In this document: positions 7,579 to 13,289 of the stretch, piece by piece
Layout of the letters: each line of letters opens with the position of its first letter
Numbering within the stretch: position 1 is the stretch's first letter
Origin: UBA10646 sp003456175
GTDB taxonomy: Bacteria > Bacteroidota > Bacteroidia > Chitinophagales > Chitinophagaceae
Length of the DNA stretch: 13,289 bases
Assembly (NCBI GenBank): GCA_031976225.1
Contig: DALYLQ010000072.1
Location: 1-13,289 of the forward strand
Direction: 5' to 3'
Notes under the pieces: generated by a model
Seen by the model: only the letters and a program-made list of their open reading frames with translations
Told to the model about the DNA's origin: nothing
Databases searched by the model: none
Position numbers and translations under genes: made by a program

Positions 7579-7779
7579 TTATGGGTTGCGTTGCTCAAGC
7601 CTGGTAATCTTCTTATCGAGGTTTAGAAGGTATACAAACAAGCCTGCAACGATGATAACAACTACGGCTACCACAACATACACTTTTCCATCTCGTTCAA
7701 GTAGCGATGGTGTGCTTTGAGCATTTACCGTAAGGGAACATAACAAGGCTAGTAGTGTAGCCATTATACTATTTCGCAT
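7579..7779 (-). CDS. ccmD: CcmD family protein
   Basis: This is a 66-residue protein with a signal-like N-terminus (ATLLALLCSLTVNAQ) and one transmembrane helix (about 33-51: VYVVVAVVVIIVAGLFVYL). A charged tail, LDKKITRLEQR, follows. This layout, and the DGKVYVVVAV block, match the short CcmD proteins of Bacteroidota, which are larger than the Proteobacterial ones because of the N-terminal extension. CcmD helps release haem-loaded CcmE from the CcmABC complex in cytochrome c maturation. It overlaps ccmC by 11 nt, which implies translational coupling. A repeat word encodes residues of its signal region. The function is taken from context and topology, since the sequence is short. Confidence 0.78.
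   Translation of the reverse strand: MRNSIMATLLALLCSLTVNAQSTPSLLERDGKVYVVVAVVVIIVAGLFVYLLNLDKKITRLEQRNP
7724..7735 (-). repeat. CCTTACGGTAAA copy 5
   Basis: Exact copy. It lies in the ccmD signal region and reads Leu-Thr-Val-Asn, as in copy 1. Confidence 0.85.
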
Positions 7780-8449
7780 GTTGTAGTTGCTTTTCTATCA
7801 ATAATTGTGTTCTTATTCTGAGTGTAGTTATCCAAACGGTGAGGAGTGTCCAACCTAACACAGCCGGCCAAAAAACCATACGCATTTCTGGGGCTAGGTC
7901 GCGGCCATTTAACGCTGGATTACCTTCACTTCCTTCGCCACCCGGGTGTAGGCTTTCGGTTAAGCGGGGTAATATCCAAATAGTAGGGAATAGCATGGCA
8001 AAAGCAAAAATGTTGTACACCGCCGCTACCCGATTACGTTTGTCTACATCTGTAAAGCTGCCTCTTAAAACAAAGTAGGCAAGGTATATGAGCACTGCAA
8101 TGGCAGCACCATTCTGCTTGGGGTCGCCGCTCCAATAAGCCCCCCATTGGTAACGTGCCCAAACTGCACCTGTTGCAATACCCAAGATGCCTAAAATAAC
8201 GCCGGAACGGGCGTATTCACTTGCGTAAATGTCGAGTTTATCGCTAGGCTTACTTAAGAACTTGATGCTATACACCACCGATACAATGAAAAGTATCATC
8301 ATGCCAAACCACATGGGAACATGAAAGAATAAGTTGCGGATACTTTCTTGTAATCGTCCGTCAAGTACAGGTATTTTCACCAAGAAACCCATGATACATG
8401 TGTACATGAGTAGTATGAAAGCCAATATTTTCCACCAGGGCTTACGCAT
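7769..8449 (-). CDS. ccmC: Cytochrome c biogenesis protein CcmC/CcsA-type haem handling
   Basis: This 226-residue membrane protein has about six hydrophobic segments. The tryptophan-rich haem-binding WWD region reads WARYQWGAYWSGDPKQ (97-112). Two histidines flank it, H43 in FFHVP and H168 in LHPG, at the places where CcmC ligates haem. The length is close to E. coli CcmC, far shorter than CcmF, so CcmC is the better call than CcsA. In system I, CcmC presents haem to CcmE. It sits upstream of ccmD with an 11-nt overlap. A TAnnTTTG box upstream at 8505-8512 may give its own promoter, since 203 nt separate it from ccmB. No ccmA, ccmE, ccmF or ccmH gene is in view. Confidence 0.88.
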   Translation of the reverse strand: MRKPWWKILAFILLMYTCIMGFLVKIPVLDGRLQESIRNLFFHVPMWFGMMILFIVSVVYSIKFLSKPSDKLDIYASEYARSGVILGILGIATGAVWARYQWGAYWSGDPKQNGAAIAVLIYLAYFVLRGSFTDVDKRNRVAAVYNIFAFAMLFPTIWILPRLTESLHPGGEGSEGNPALNGRDLAPEMRMVFWPAVLGWTLLTVWITTLRIRTQLLIEKQLQHAK

Positions 8450-8504
8450 AATATGAATTGAGCACCTTAAAGGCCAGCAAAAGCAGGCATTAAATAATTG
8501 TCGG

Positions 8505-8512
8505 CAAAAATA
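8505..8512 (-). promoter_or_regulatory. Candidate -7 box (TATTTTTG) upstream of ccmC
   Basis: TATTTTTG fits TAnnTTTG on the minus strand. A TTG lies 25 nt upstream of it, slightly beyond the usual 17-23 nt spacing. It lies about 55 nt before the ccmC start. Confidence 0.35.
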
Positions 8513-8582
8513 GGGAAGGGGTAGCTATTGCTTTTGGCAATTTTAAATTTTCAACCGATTGAAACAGGCTTTTGTCTTTTAT

Positions 8583-8594
8583 TAACAATTGTTA
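8583..8594. promoter_or_regulatory. 12-bp perfect palindrome TAACAATTGTTA
   Basis: A symmetric site in the 203-nt ccmB-ccmC gap, about 70 nt upstream of the candidate -7 box. It could be an operator for a dimeric regulator, but A+T-rich palindromes arise easily by chance. Confidence 0.2.
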
Positions 8595-8652
8595 GTTTTT
8601 ATTGAATTTGTTTCACCAAAAAGCAATATTTACGTAAGTGACTTGTACAAAC

Positions 8653-9315
8653 CTAATCTTTCCAAAGGAAAGGAAACAGAATGTAAGCTAATGCTACCAC
8701 TAAGGCATCAAAACCAATGAGTAACCCTGTCATTTGCCAGAAACCGCCTTGCACTACTGTTGCAAAAGCCGATTGTGCCAGTTTCGATAGTAACAATAAC
8801 TGTGGTATAATGATAGGGAAGCCCATAATGGCCATTAACGCAGCTTGTTGCTGTGCCTTAGCTGCTATGGCGGCTAAAAAAGTGAAAACAAAGCTCAAGC
8901 CAATACTACCTAAACAGCTAATTGCAAAGAAATGCAGCGGATATACTAGTGGATTGGCCAAGAGTAGTACAAAAATCCCCAAACTTATCAGGTTCATGGC
9001 AAGCATTAGCAAGGCATTGAACAATAGTTTGGCAATTACAAATTGTTGCGGCTTAACTAAAGTGTAGAAGTAAAGCAGTCTGCCTCGGCTTTCTTGTAAA
9101 AAACTTTTAGCCACCGCATTAACGCATACAAATAACTGCACTACCCAAAACAGTGCATTCCATACGGTAGCTTCAGGTTGGCCGTGAATAAGATAGATAA
9201 CAAAAATGGTGCTTGCTACATACAATACAATTCCATAAAGCGTGTACTGCTGCCTAAATTCGAGCAATATATCTTTTTTTACAAGCGATAATATCGTGTG
9301 TGCAGCATTAGGCAT
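8653..9315 (-). CDS. ccmB: Haem exporter-type membrane protein CcmB
   Basis: This 220-residue protein has a short cytoplasmic N-terminus (SLVKKDILLEFRQQYTLYGI, the characteristic CcmB entry block) and six predicted membrane helices. ESRGRLLYFYTLVKPQQ is the conserved cytoplasmic loop region. With CcmA it forms the ABC unit that drives haem transfer to CcmE in cytochrome c maturation. Upstream starts up to 9348 are possible, but ATG 9315 is chosen because it overlaps the tdk stop by 8 nt, as expected for coupling, and fits the family N-terminus. ccmA is not adjacent. The 203 nt downstream, before ccmC, holds a candidate promoter and a palindrome but no gene. Confidence 0.85.
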   Translation of the reverse strand: MPNAAHTILSLVKKDILLEFRQQYTLYGIVLYVASTIFVIYLIHGQPEATVWNALFWVVQLFVCVNAVAKSFLQESRGRLLYFYTLVKPQQFVIAKLLFNALLMLAMNLISLGIFVLLLANPLVYPLHFFAISCLGSIGLSFVFTFLAAIAAKAQQQAALMAIMGFPIIIPQLLLLSKLAQSAFATVVQGGFWQMTGLLIGFDALVVALAYILFPFLWKD

Positions 9316-9877
9316 GTTCGTGATAACATTTGCGGCAACGCGGTTCATACTCGTCTTTCTCGCCCAGTAGTACTTGTGCTTCGCTAGCAGCTTTTCGGTA
9401 CGATATATTGGCTAGGCCACCACATTTCATACAAATGGCGTGAAGCTTAGTAATGAAATCGGCAATAGCTAGTAGCTGCGGCATTGGGCCAAAAGGCTTG
9501 CCTAGATAATCCATATCTAAACCTGCTACAATTACACGAATGCCTTTGGTAGCAAGCTTTTCACACACTTCAATAATATCGGGATCAAAAAATTGTGCTT
9601 CATCTATACCTACTACATCTACATCGTTCGCAAGGAGTAGAATGGTTTGTGGATTATCTATGGGTGTACTCACAATGGCATTTGCATCGTGACTAACCAC
9701 TTTGGTTTCATCGTAACGAATGTCGATAGCAGGTTTAAAAATTTCAACCCTCAGATTGGCAATTTTAACACGCTTTAATCTTCTAATTAACTCTTCGGTT
9801 TTGCCGCTGAACATGCTACCGCAAATCACTTCGATAGAGCCTCTTCTTTCGCCAGATATATTGGGTTCAATAAACAT
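9308..9877 (-). CDS. tdk: Thymidine kinase
   Basis: This 189-residue enzyme phosphorylates thymidine to dTMP with ATP in the salvage pathway. The P-loop is GSMFSGKT (20-27). The Walker B-like segment is IDEAQFF, with D92 and catalytic E93. The lasso and zinc-ribbon cysteines are C149 and C152 (CMKC) with C181 and C184 (CRKC). Length matches the type II tetrameric family. It is the first gene of the minus-strand run, and its stop overlaps the ccmB start. The unknown gene at 9955 is transcribed divergently, with 77 nt between the two starts. Confidence 0.95.
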   Translation of the reverse strand: MFIEPNISGERRGSIEVICGSMFSGKTEELIRRLKRVKIANLRVEIFKPAIDIRYDETKVVSHDANAIVSTPIDNPQTILLLANDVDVVGIDEAQFFDPDIIEVCEKLATKGIRVIVAGLDMDYLGKPFGPMPQLLAIADFITKLHAICMKCGGLANISYRKAASEAQVLLGEKDEYEPRCRKCYHEHA

Positions 9878-9954
9878 GCCTACAAATAAAAAATCTACTA
9901 CTTATATAATTAACTTTACGCCGGCTTACACTAACCCCAAAAATTCTTTTACCC

Positions 9955-10707
9955 ATGAGTAAAGTGGGCATTCTATTGCAGCAGTTACAAAGCTTGCACG
10001 AGCAAGGTCAATATCAACAAATGGCCTTGTACGCACAAATGTTATTGGCCGAGTTGCAATTATCGCAAACCGTGGTTGCACACAATAAAGTATCGGTAGT
10101 AATGCCGGCAACAAATGTAATGCCTCATAGCGAAGCCTCCACAGATAACGAGGGATCATTTACCCACAATTTACCGCAAGGTGCACCAACTTTAGAAGCG
10201 CAAGAAGTTGCTCCCGTAACAACAGCCGATGTAACAACAAATGAGTATAACCTTACGGTAAATGAACCTACGCCTGCCAACGCCATTATGCAAAGCATAT
10301 TAGATGTATTGCCGCAAGAGCCAACAGTGGCAATACCTACCTTGCCCAGCGAACCTGCTAAAGAAGTGTATGAGCTTAATGATGTGATGGCAGAAATGGA
10401 TACAGAAAGCCTCAATGAAAAGTTGAAGATAGAACAAATAGAACTTACAACGGTGCTTAGTGGTACACCTGTAAAAGACTTAAAAAAAGCTATTGGTATT
10501 AACGACCGTTTCTTGTTTATCAACGAACTTTTTCGCGGCGACGATGTGATGTATGAACGCAGTATCAAAACCATCAATAACTTCGAAATATACCCCGAAG
10601 CTCAATTTTGGATACAGCGAGAACTCAAAGTAAAATTAGGTTGGGATGATAGCAACGAAGCCGTTAAACAGTTCGATGCATTGGTGAAGCGTCGATTTGC
10701 TTCTTGA
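9955..10707 (+). CDS. Unrecognised Bacteroidota protein with conserved C-terminal domain
   Basis: This 250-residue acidic cytoplasmic protein has three parts. Residues 1-37 form a Gln/Leu-rich helix (QQLQSLHEQGQYQQMALYAQ, with later LLAELQL). About 40-140 is a low-complexity, Pro/Thr/Val-rich linker, probably disordered. About 172-250 is a compact domain with the block KKAIGINDRFLFINELFRG, followed by MYERSIKTINNF and AQFWIQREL. That last block recurs in hypothetical proteins of Bacteroidota, but I know no function for it. No signal peptide or membrane segment is seen. Two copies of the repeat word lie in the linker. The gene diverges from tdk and its 3' end overlaps the convergent waaA by 44 nt. 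No function is proposed. Confidence 0.72.
   Translation: MSKVGILLQQLQSLHEQGQYQQMALYAQMLLAELQLSQTVVAHNKVSVVMPATNVMPHSEASTDNEGSFTHNLPQGAPTLEAQEVAPVTTADVTTNEYNLTVNEPTPANAIMQSILDVLPQEPTVAIPTLPSEPAKEVYELNDVMAEMDTESLNEKLKIEQIELTTVLSGTPVKDLKKAIGINDRFLFINELFRGDDVMYERSIKTINNFEIYPEAQFWIQRELKVKLGWDDSNEAVKQFDALVKRRFAS
10170..10181 (-). repeat. CCTTGCGGTAAA copy 6
   Basis: Exact copy on the minus strand in the linker of the unrecognised gene; read in the plus frame as Leu-Pro-Gln-Gly. It forms an inverted pair with copy 7, which lies 69 nt downstream. Confidence 0.85.
10251..10262 (+). repeat. CCTTACGGTAAA copy 7
   Basis: Exact copy in the same linker, read as Leu-Thr-Val-Asn. Confidence 0.85.
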
Positions 10708-11985
10708 GATATTCCATAATCCGATCCGTTGCACCCGCTTGCGACTGAACATAAGCTGCCGCCGCCTTGGCGGCTTTTTCATAAAACTCTTGATTGTTAA
10801 ATAGTTCATTGAGGTAATCTTCTAACACCAGCGCATTTTCGGCAACAAACGAACCGCCAGCATTCAACAAGCCAACGGCTTCTTGATATTTTTCATACAC
10901 AGGTCCGTGTATTACAGGCTTGCCATACACTGCCGCCTCCAGCACATTATGAATACCTCCAGCGGCATAGCCACCTCCAATAAAAGCTACATGTGCTAAA
11001 TAATAGAGCTTACTAAGCATGCCTACATTATCAATGATAAGCGTTTGATAGGTAGGGGCACCTTGCGGTAAATGCGTTGCTTGTTGCACCCATTCACTAT
11101 ATCGAATAGCGTTTTGATACAAACGCTTACACTCATTAATACGTTCTTCGCTTACATCGTGCGGGGCTACAATGCNNNNNNNNNNNNNNNNNNNNNNNNN
11201 NNNNNNNNNNNNNNATTAATAAAATGATCAATTTCCTCATCATCTTCAGTCCAAGTGCTGCCAGCTACCAAGGTTAAGCGGTTGCCAACGAAGTTTTGTA
11301 TTTGCCGCAAGGCGCTTATATCTATGTTGTTAGCAATACTAAGTACCCGATCAAAGCGTGTATCGCCTGTTACTGCAACATGCTGTACCCCTATTTGATG
11401 TAATAACTGAGCCGATGCGGGCTGTTGCACAAAAAAGTAGGAAAAACAGTCGAGCATTTTTCTATGAAACTGGCCATACCATTGAAAAAAAGGCTGATTA
11501 GCTCTAAAAATGCCACTCACTAAAAAAAGTGGAATTTGCTGTTGCCTGCATATTTTTAGATAATGCCACCAAAACTCATACTTTACAAATAAGGCGAGCT
11601 GTGGTTGTACAGCTTTGATAAACGCTTGGGCGTTGGCGTTACTATCGGCTGGTAAGTAATAAATATAGTCGGCGCCAGCATAATTTTTTTGTACCTCGTA
11701 GCCGGAAGGCGAGAAAAAGGTGAGTACAATACTTGTGCTTGGGTATGATTGTTTGAATGCCTCCATCACGGGGCGGCCCTGTTCAAATTCGCCCAAACTG
11801 GCACAGTGTATCCATATACGAGGCCGATTGGAGGCGGCCATATCATGTCGGATGGTTTGAATTAGGTACTTTCGACCATTCACCCAAGCTTTCGCTTTTT
11901 TATTGCCCAAGCTGCCCAGAAGTTGTGCTACTAAAGGGTATAAACTAGTTACAATGCTATATGCCAACCTGCCTAGCCAATACAT
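10664..11985 (-). CDS. waaA: 3-deoxy-D-manno-octulosonic acid (Kdo) transferase, interrupted by an assembly gap
   Basis: WaaA adds Kdo from CMP-Kdo to lipid A precursor at the inner membrane. The N-terminal part (257 residues from 11985) has a membrane anchor, HCASLGEFEQ with probable catalytic base E66, FFSPSGYE (91-98), KYEFWWHYL, VSGIFR and VTGDTRFDR. The C-terminal part (from 11173) has IVAPHDVSEERI and GGYAAGGIHNVLEAAVYGKP, the CMP-Kdo binding region. The two parts are joined by 39 Ns (11176-11214). They lie in different frames as written, so the real gap length must equal 1 modulo 3, and 39 is only a nominal size. This is read as one intact gene split by the assembly, not a pseudogene. 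The 3' end overlaps the gene at 9955 by 44 nt. Confidence 0.88.
11061..11072 (+). repeat. CCTTGCGGTAAA copy 8
   Basis: Exact copy within waaA, antisense to it; read there as Leu-Pro-Gln-Gly. Confidence 0.85.
11176..11214. other. Assembly gap of 39 Ns
   Basis: A run of undetermined bases inside waaA. The frames on its two sides disagree by one base, so the length is not exact. Confidence 0.98.
11301..11312 (-). repeat. Variant copy CCTTGCGGCAAA
   Basis: One mismatch from the word, at the same position as the variant at 4206. It lies in waaA. Confidence 0.5.
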
Positions 11986-12002
11986 GTTACAAAGAAAGGT
12001 AT

Positions 12003-12018
12003 TTTACCTTACGGTAAA
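12003..12018 (+). repeat. CCTTACGGTAAA copy 9 within a short inverted repeat
   Basis: The exact word lies at 12007-12018. Here preceding bases complete an inverted repeat: TTTACC, loop TTAC, GGTAAA. It sits between the divergent waaA and aminotransferase genes, 18 nt from the waaA start. Confidence 0.8.
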
Positions 12019-12068
12019 GTAACACGCACATAACATAAAAGCTGTTAGGAGGTACAAGGGTTTTCTGT

Positions 12069-12076
12069 TAGTTTTG
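12069..12076 (+). promoter_or_regulatory. Candidate -7 box (TAGTTTTG) for the nucleotide-sugar operon
   Basis: TAGTTTTG matches TAnnTTTG, 26 nt upstream of the aminotransferase start. A TTA, one base off TTG, lies 21 nt upstream. Activity is untested. Confidence 0.45.
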
Positions 12077-12102
12077 CCGCAATTCGAAATAAGTTAATAC
12101 GT

Positions 12103-13233
12103 ATGCGACCGATACAAATGGTTGATTTGAAGGCACAGTACGAGAAAATTAAGGAAGAAGTGAATGCTGCTGTGCTAGAGGTGTTAGATAGCGCTGCTTT
12201 TATTAATGGTAAGCCCGTACAAGCGTTTAGCGAACAACTTGCGGCTTACTTACATGTGAAGCATGTTATACCTTGTGCGAATGGTACCGATGCTTTGCAA
12301 ATAGCCATGATGGCACTAGACTTACAGCCTGGAGACGAGGTAATTACTCCATCATTCACCTATATAGCTACTACTGAGGTGGTAGCTTTATTGCGTTTAA
12401 AGCCCGTATTTGTAGAAGTAGATCCTAAAACATTTTGTATGGATGTAGAGGCTTTGAAAAAAGCCATTACACCCAAAACCAAGGCAATTGTTCCTGTGCA
12501 TTTGTATGGTCATGCTGCCAACATGGAAGCAATCATGGCTGTTGCACAAGAACATAATTTGTTTGTAATAGAAGATAATGCGCAAGCCATTGGCGGTGCA
12601 TTTACATTTAGCGATGGAACTACAAAGAAAAATGGCACTATCGGTCATATCGGATGTACTTCCTTTTTTCCTAGTAAAAATCTAGGAGGCTATGGCGATG
12701 GTGGGGCTATCTTCACAAACGATGATACCCTTGCAGAAAAATTACGCATGATTGCCAACCACGGGCAAAAAGTGCGTTATTATCATGAAGTGGTTGGTTG
12801 TAATAGTCGTTTAGATACCATTCAAGCTGCTATCTTGCAAATCAAGCTTCGTGAATTAGATAATTATATAAATGCCCGCAGAAGTGCTGCCGATTATTAC
12901 GATAAGGTATTTGCAAACCATCCTAAAATTACAACGCCTTATCGAGCGCCTTACAGCCACCATGTGTTCCATCAGTATACGTTGATTTTAGAGGGCGTTG
13001 ATCGTGATGCTTTGCATCAACATTTAGCTGCAAAGCAAATTCCTTCTATGATTTATTATCCTGTGCCAGGGCATCGTCAAAACATGTTTGCCAGTTTTGG
13101 TTTAACACAAGTAGAAATGCCCATAACCGATTGGCTGACCGAAAGGGTTATAAGTTTACCCATGCACACTGAATTAACTGAAGAACAACTACAGTATATT
13201 ACAACCCAAGTTTTAGAATTTGTAAACCGATAA
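12103..13233 (+). CDS. DegT/DnrJ/EryC1/StrS aminotransferase (WbpE-like sugar aminotransferase)
   Basis: This 376-residue PLP enzyme moves an amino group, usually from glutamate, to a keto-sugar nucleotide. The N-terminus MRPIQMVDLKAQYEKIK and block NGTDALQIAM (61-70) are typical of the WbpE/WlbC branch that aminates UDP-2-acetamido-3-keto-glucuronate. PLP contacts are visible: D158 in VIEDNAQAIG, S187 region and the internal aldimine lysine K192 in FFPSKNLGGYGDGG. NSRLDTIQAAIL and the C-terminal PMHTELTEEQ complete the family pattern. A sugar dehydrogenase starts 2 nt after its stop, which supports a nucleotide-sugar operon. The exact sugar cannot be fixed from sequence alone; other 3- or 4-keto sugars are possible. 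Confidence 0.9.
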   Translation: MRPIQMVDLKAQYEKIKEEVNAAVLEVLDSAAFINGKPVQAFSEQLAAYLHVKHVIPCANGTDALQIAMMALDLQPGDEVITPSFTYIATTEVVALLRLKPVFVEVDPKTFCMDVEALKKAITPKTKAIVPVHLYGHAANMEAIMAVAQEHNLFVIEDNAQAIGGAFTFSDGTTKKNGTIGHIGCTSFFPSKNLGGYGDGGAIFTNDDTLAEKLRMIANHGQKVRYYHEVVGCNSRLDTIQAAILQIKLRELDNYINARRSAADYYDKVFANHPKITTPYRAPYSHHVFHQYTLILEGVDRDALHQHLAAKQIPSMIYYPVPGHRQNMFASFGLTQVEMPITDWLTERVISLPMHTELTEEQLQYITTQVLEFVNR

Positions 13234-13235
13234 AC

Positions 13236-13289
13236 ATGAAAATAGCTGTTGTAGGAACCGGATATGTTGGATTGGTGACAGGTACTTGC
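13236..13289 (+). CDS. UDP-sugar dehydrogenase, 5' part (3' end outside window)
   Basis: Only 18 codons are present: MKIAVVGTGYVGLVTGTC. The GxGYVGL Rossmann loop and following TGTC are diagnostic of the UDP-glucose/GDP-mannose dehydrogenase family, most like UDP-glucose 6-dehydrogenase (Ugd/TuaD), which makes UDP-glucuronate. WbpA-like UDP-GlcNAc dehydrogenase is the main alternative and would fit a WbpE-like partner. It begins 2 nt after the aminotransferase stop. Confidence 0.82.
   Translation, partial: MKIAVVGTGYVGLVTGTC

Noticed and set aside
8717..9067. 116-codon plus-strand open frame
   Set aside because: Antisense to ccmB; its Ala/Lys/Ile content mirrors complementary hydrophobic codons.
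10125..10577. 150-codon minus-strand open frame
   Set aside because: Antisense to the unrecognised gene; Ser/Val-rich with no recognisable feature. The plus frame has the conserved C-terminal block.
10664..11985. waaA as a pseudogene or two genes
   Set aside because: The frame break coincides with the run of Ns and family motifs continue on both sides, so an assembly cause is simpler.
1..13289. CRISPR arrays, tRNA or rRNA genes, insertion sequences
   Set aside because: No regularly spaced repeats, no tRNA-like cloverleaf noticed by eye, no transposase and no terminal inverted repeats. The dispersed 12-bp word is too irregularly spaced for CRISPR.

Overview
The window looks like a draft or metagenome-derived scaffold from a Bacteroidota bacterium, most likely near Chitinophagaceae. 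Support comes from gene content (short CcmD beside a CcmC-type protein, ligase-associated exonuclease beside an ATP-dependent ligase, a Bacteroidota-style WaaA and vWA lipid-envelope neighbourhood), A+T-rich coding sequence, starts without clear Shine-Dalgarno sites, and a few TAnnTTTG boxes of the kind used by the Bacteroidota primary sigma factor. The genus is inference. A run of 39 Ns at 11176-11214 marks an assembly gap inside waaA.

Layout, left to right. 2-343 (+) is the 3' part of a Spy/CpxP-like secreted protein, followed by a terminator. 421-1590 (+) is a periplasmic type 1 substrate-binding-like protein, and 1651-1824 (+) a small DUF2256 zinc-knuckle-like protein. 1851-4526 (+) holds a DNA repair pair, a ligase-associated exonuclease and an ATP-dependent DNA ligase. 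4523-5950 (-) is a secreted vWA-domain protein that meets the ligase tail to tail with overlapping stops. 6114-9877 (-) runs, in transcription order, tdk, ccmB, ccmC, ccmD, gdhA, and ends at a strong terminator. 9955-10707 (+) is an unrecognised Bacteroidota protein whose end overlaps waaA (10664-11985, -, interrupted by the gap). 12103-13289 (+) starts a nucleotide-sugar operon: a DegT/WbpE-like aminotransferase and the first 18 codons of a UDP-sugar dehydrogenase. WaaA and this operon together point to envelope polysaccharide or lipopolysaccharide synthesis. CcmB, CcmC and CcmD belong to haem delivery for cytochrome c maturation.

No complete new defence, mobile or CRISPR system is visible. 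The most striking signal is a short DNA word, CCTTRCGGTAAA, present nine times in 13.3 kb on both strands (about 0.003 expected by chance). It occurs in unrelated genes, in several reading frames, and in intergenic DNA. Two further copies differ at one symmetric position (CCTTRCGGYAAA). The spacing of about 1.4 kb resembles the density of DNA uptake sequences in Neisseria or Haemophilus. A role in this organism is inference, but selection at the DNA level, not the protein level, is well supported by the frames used.
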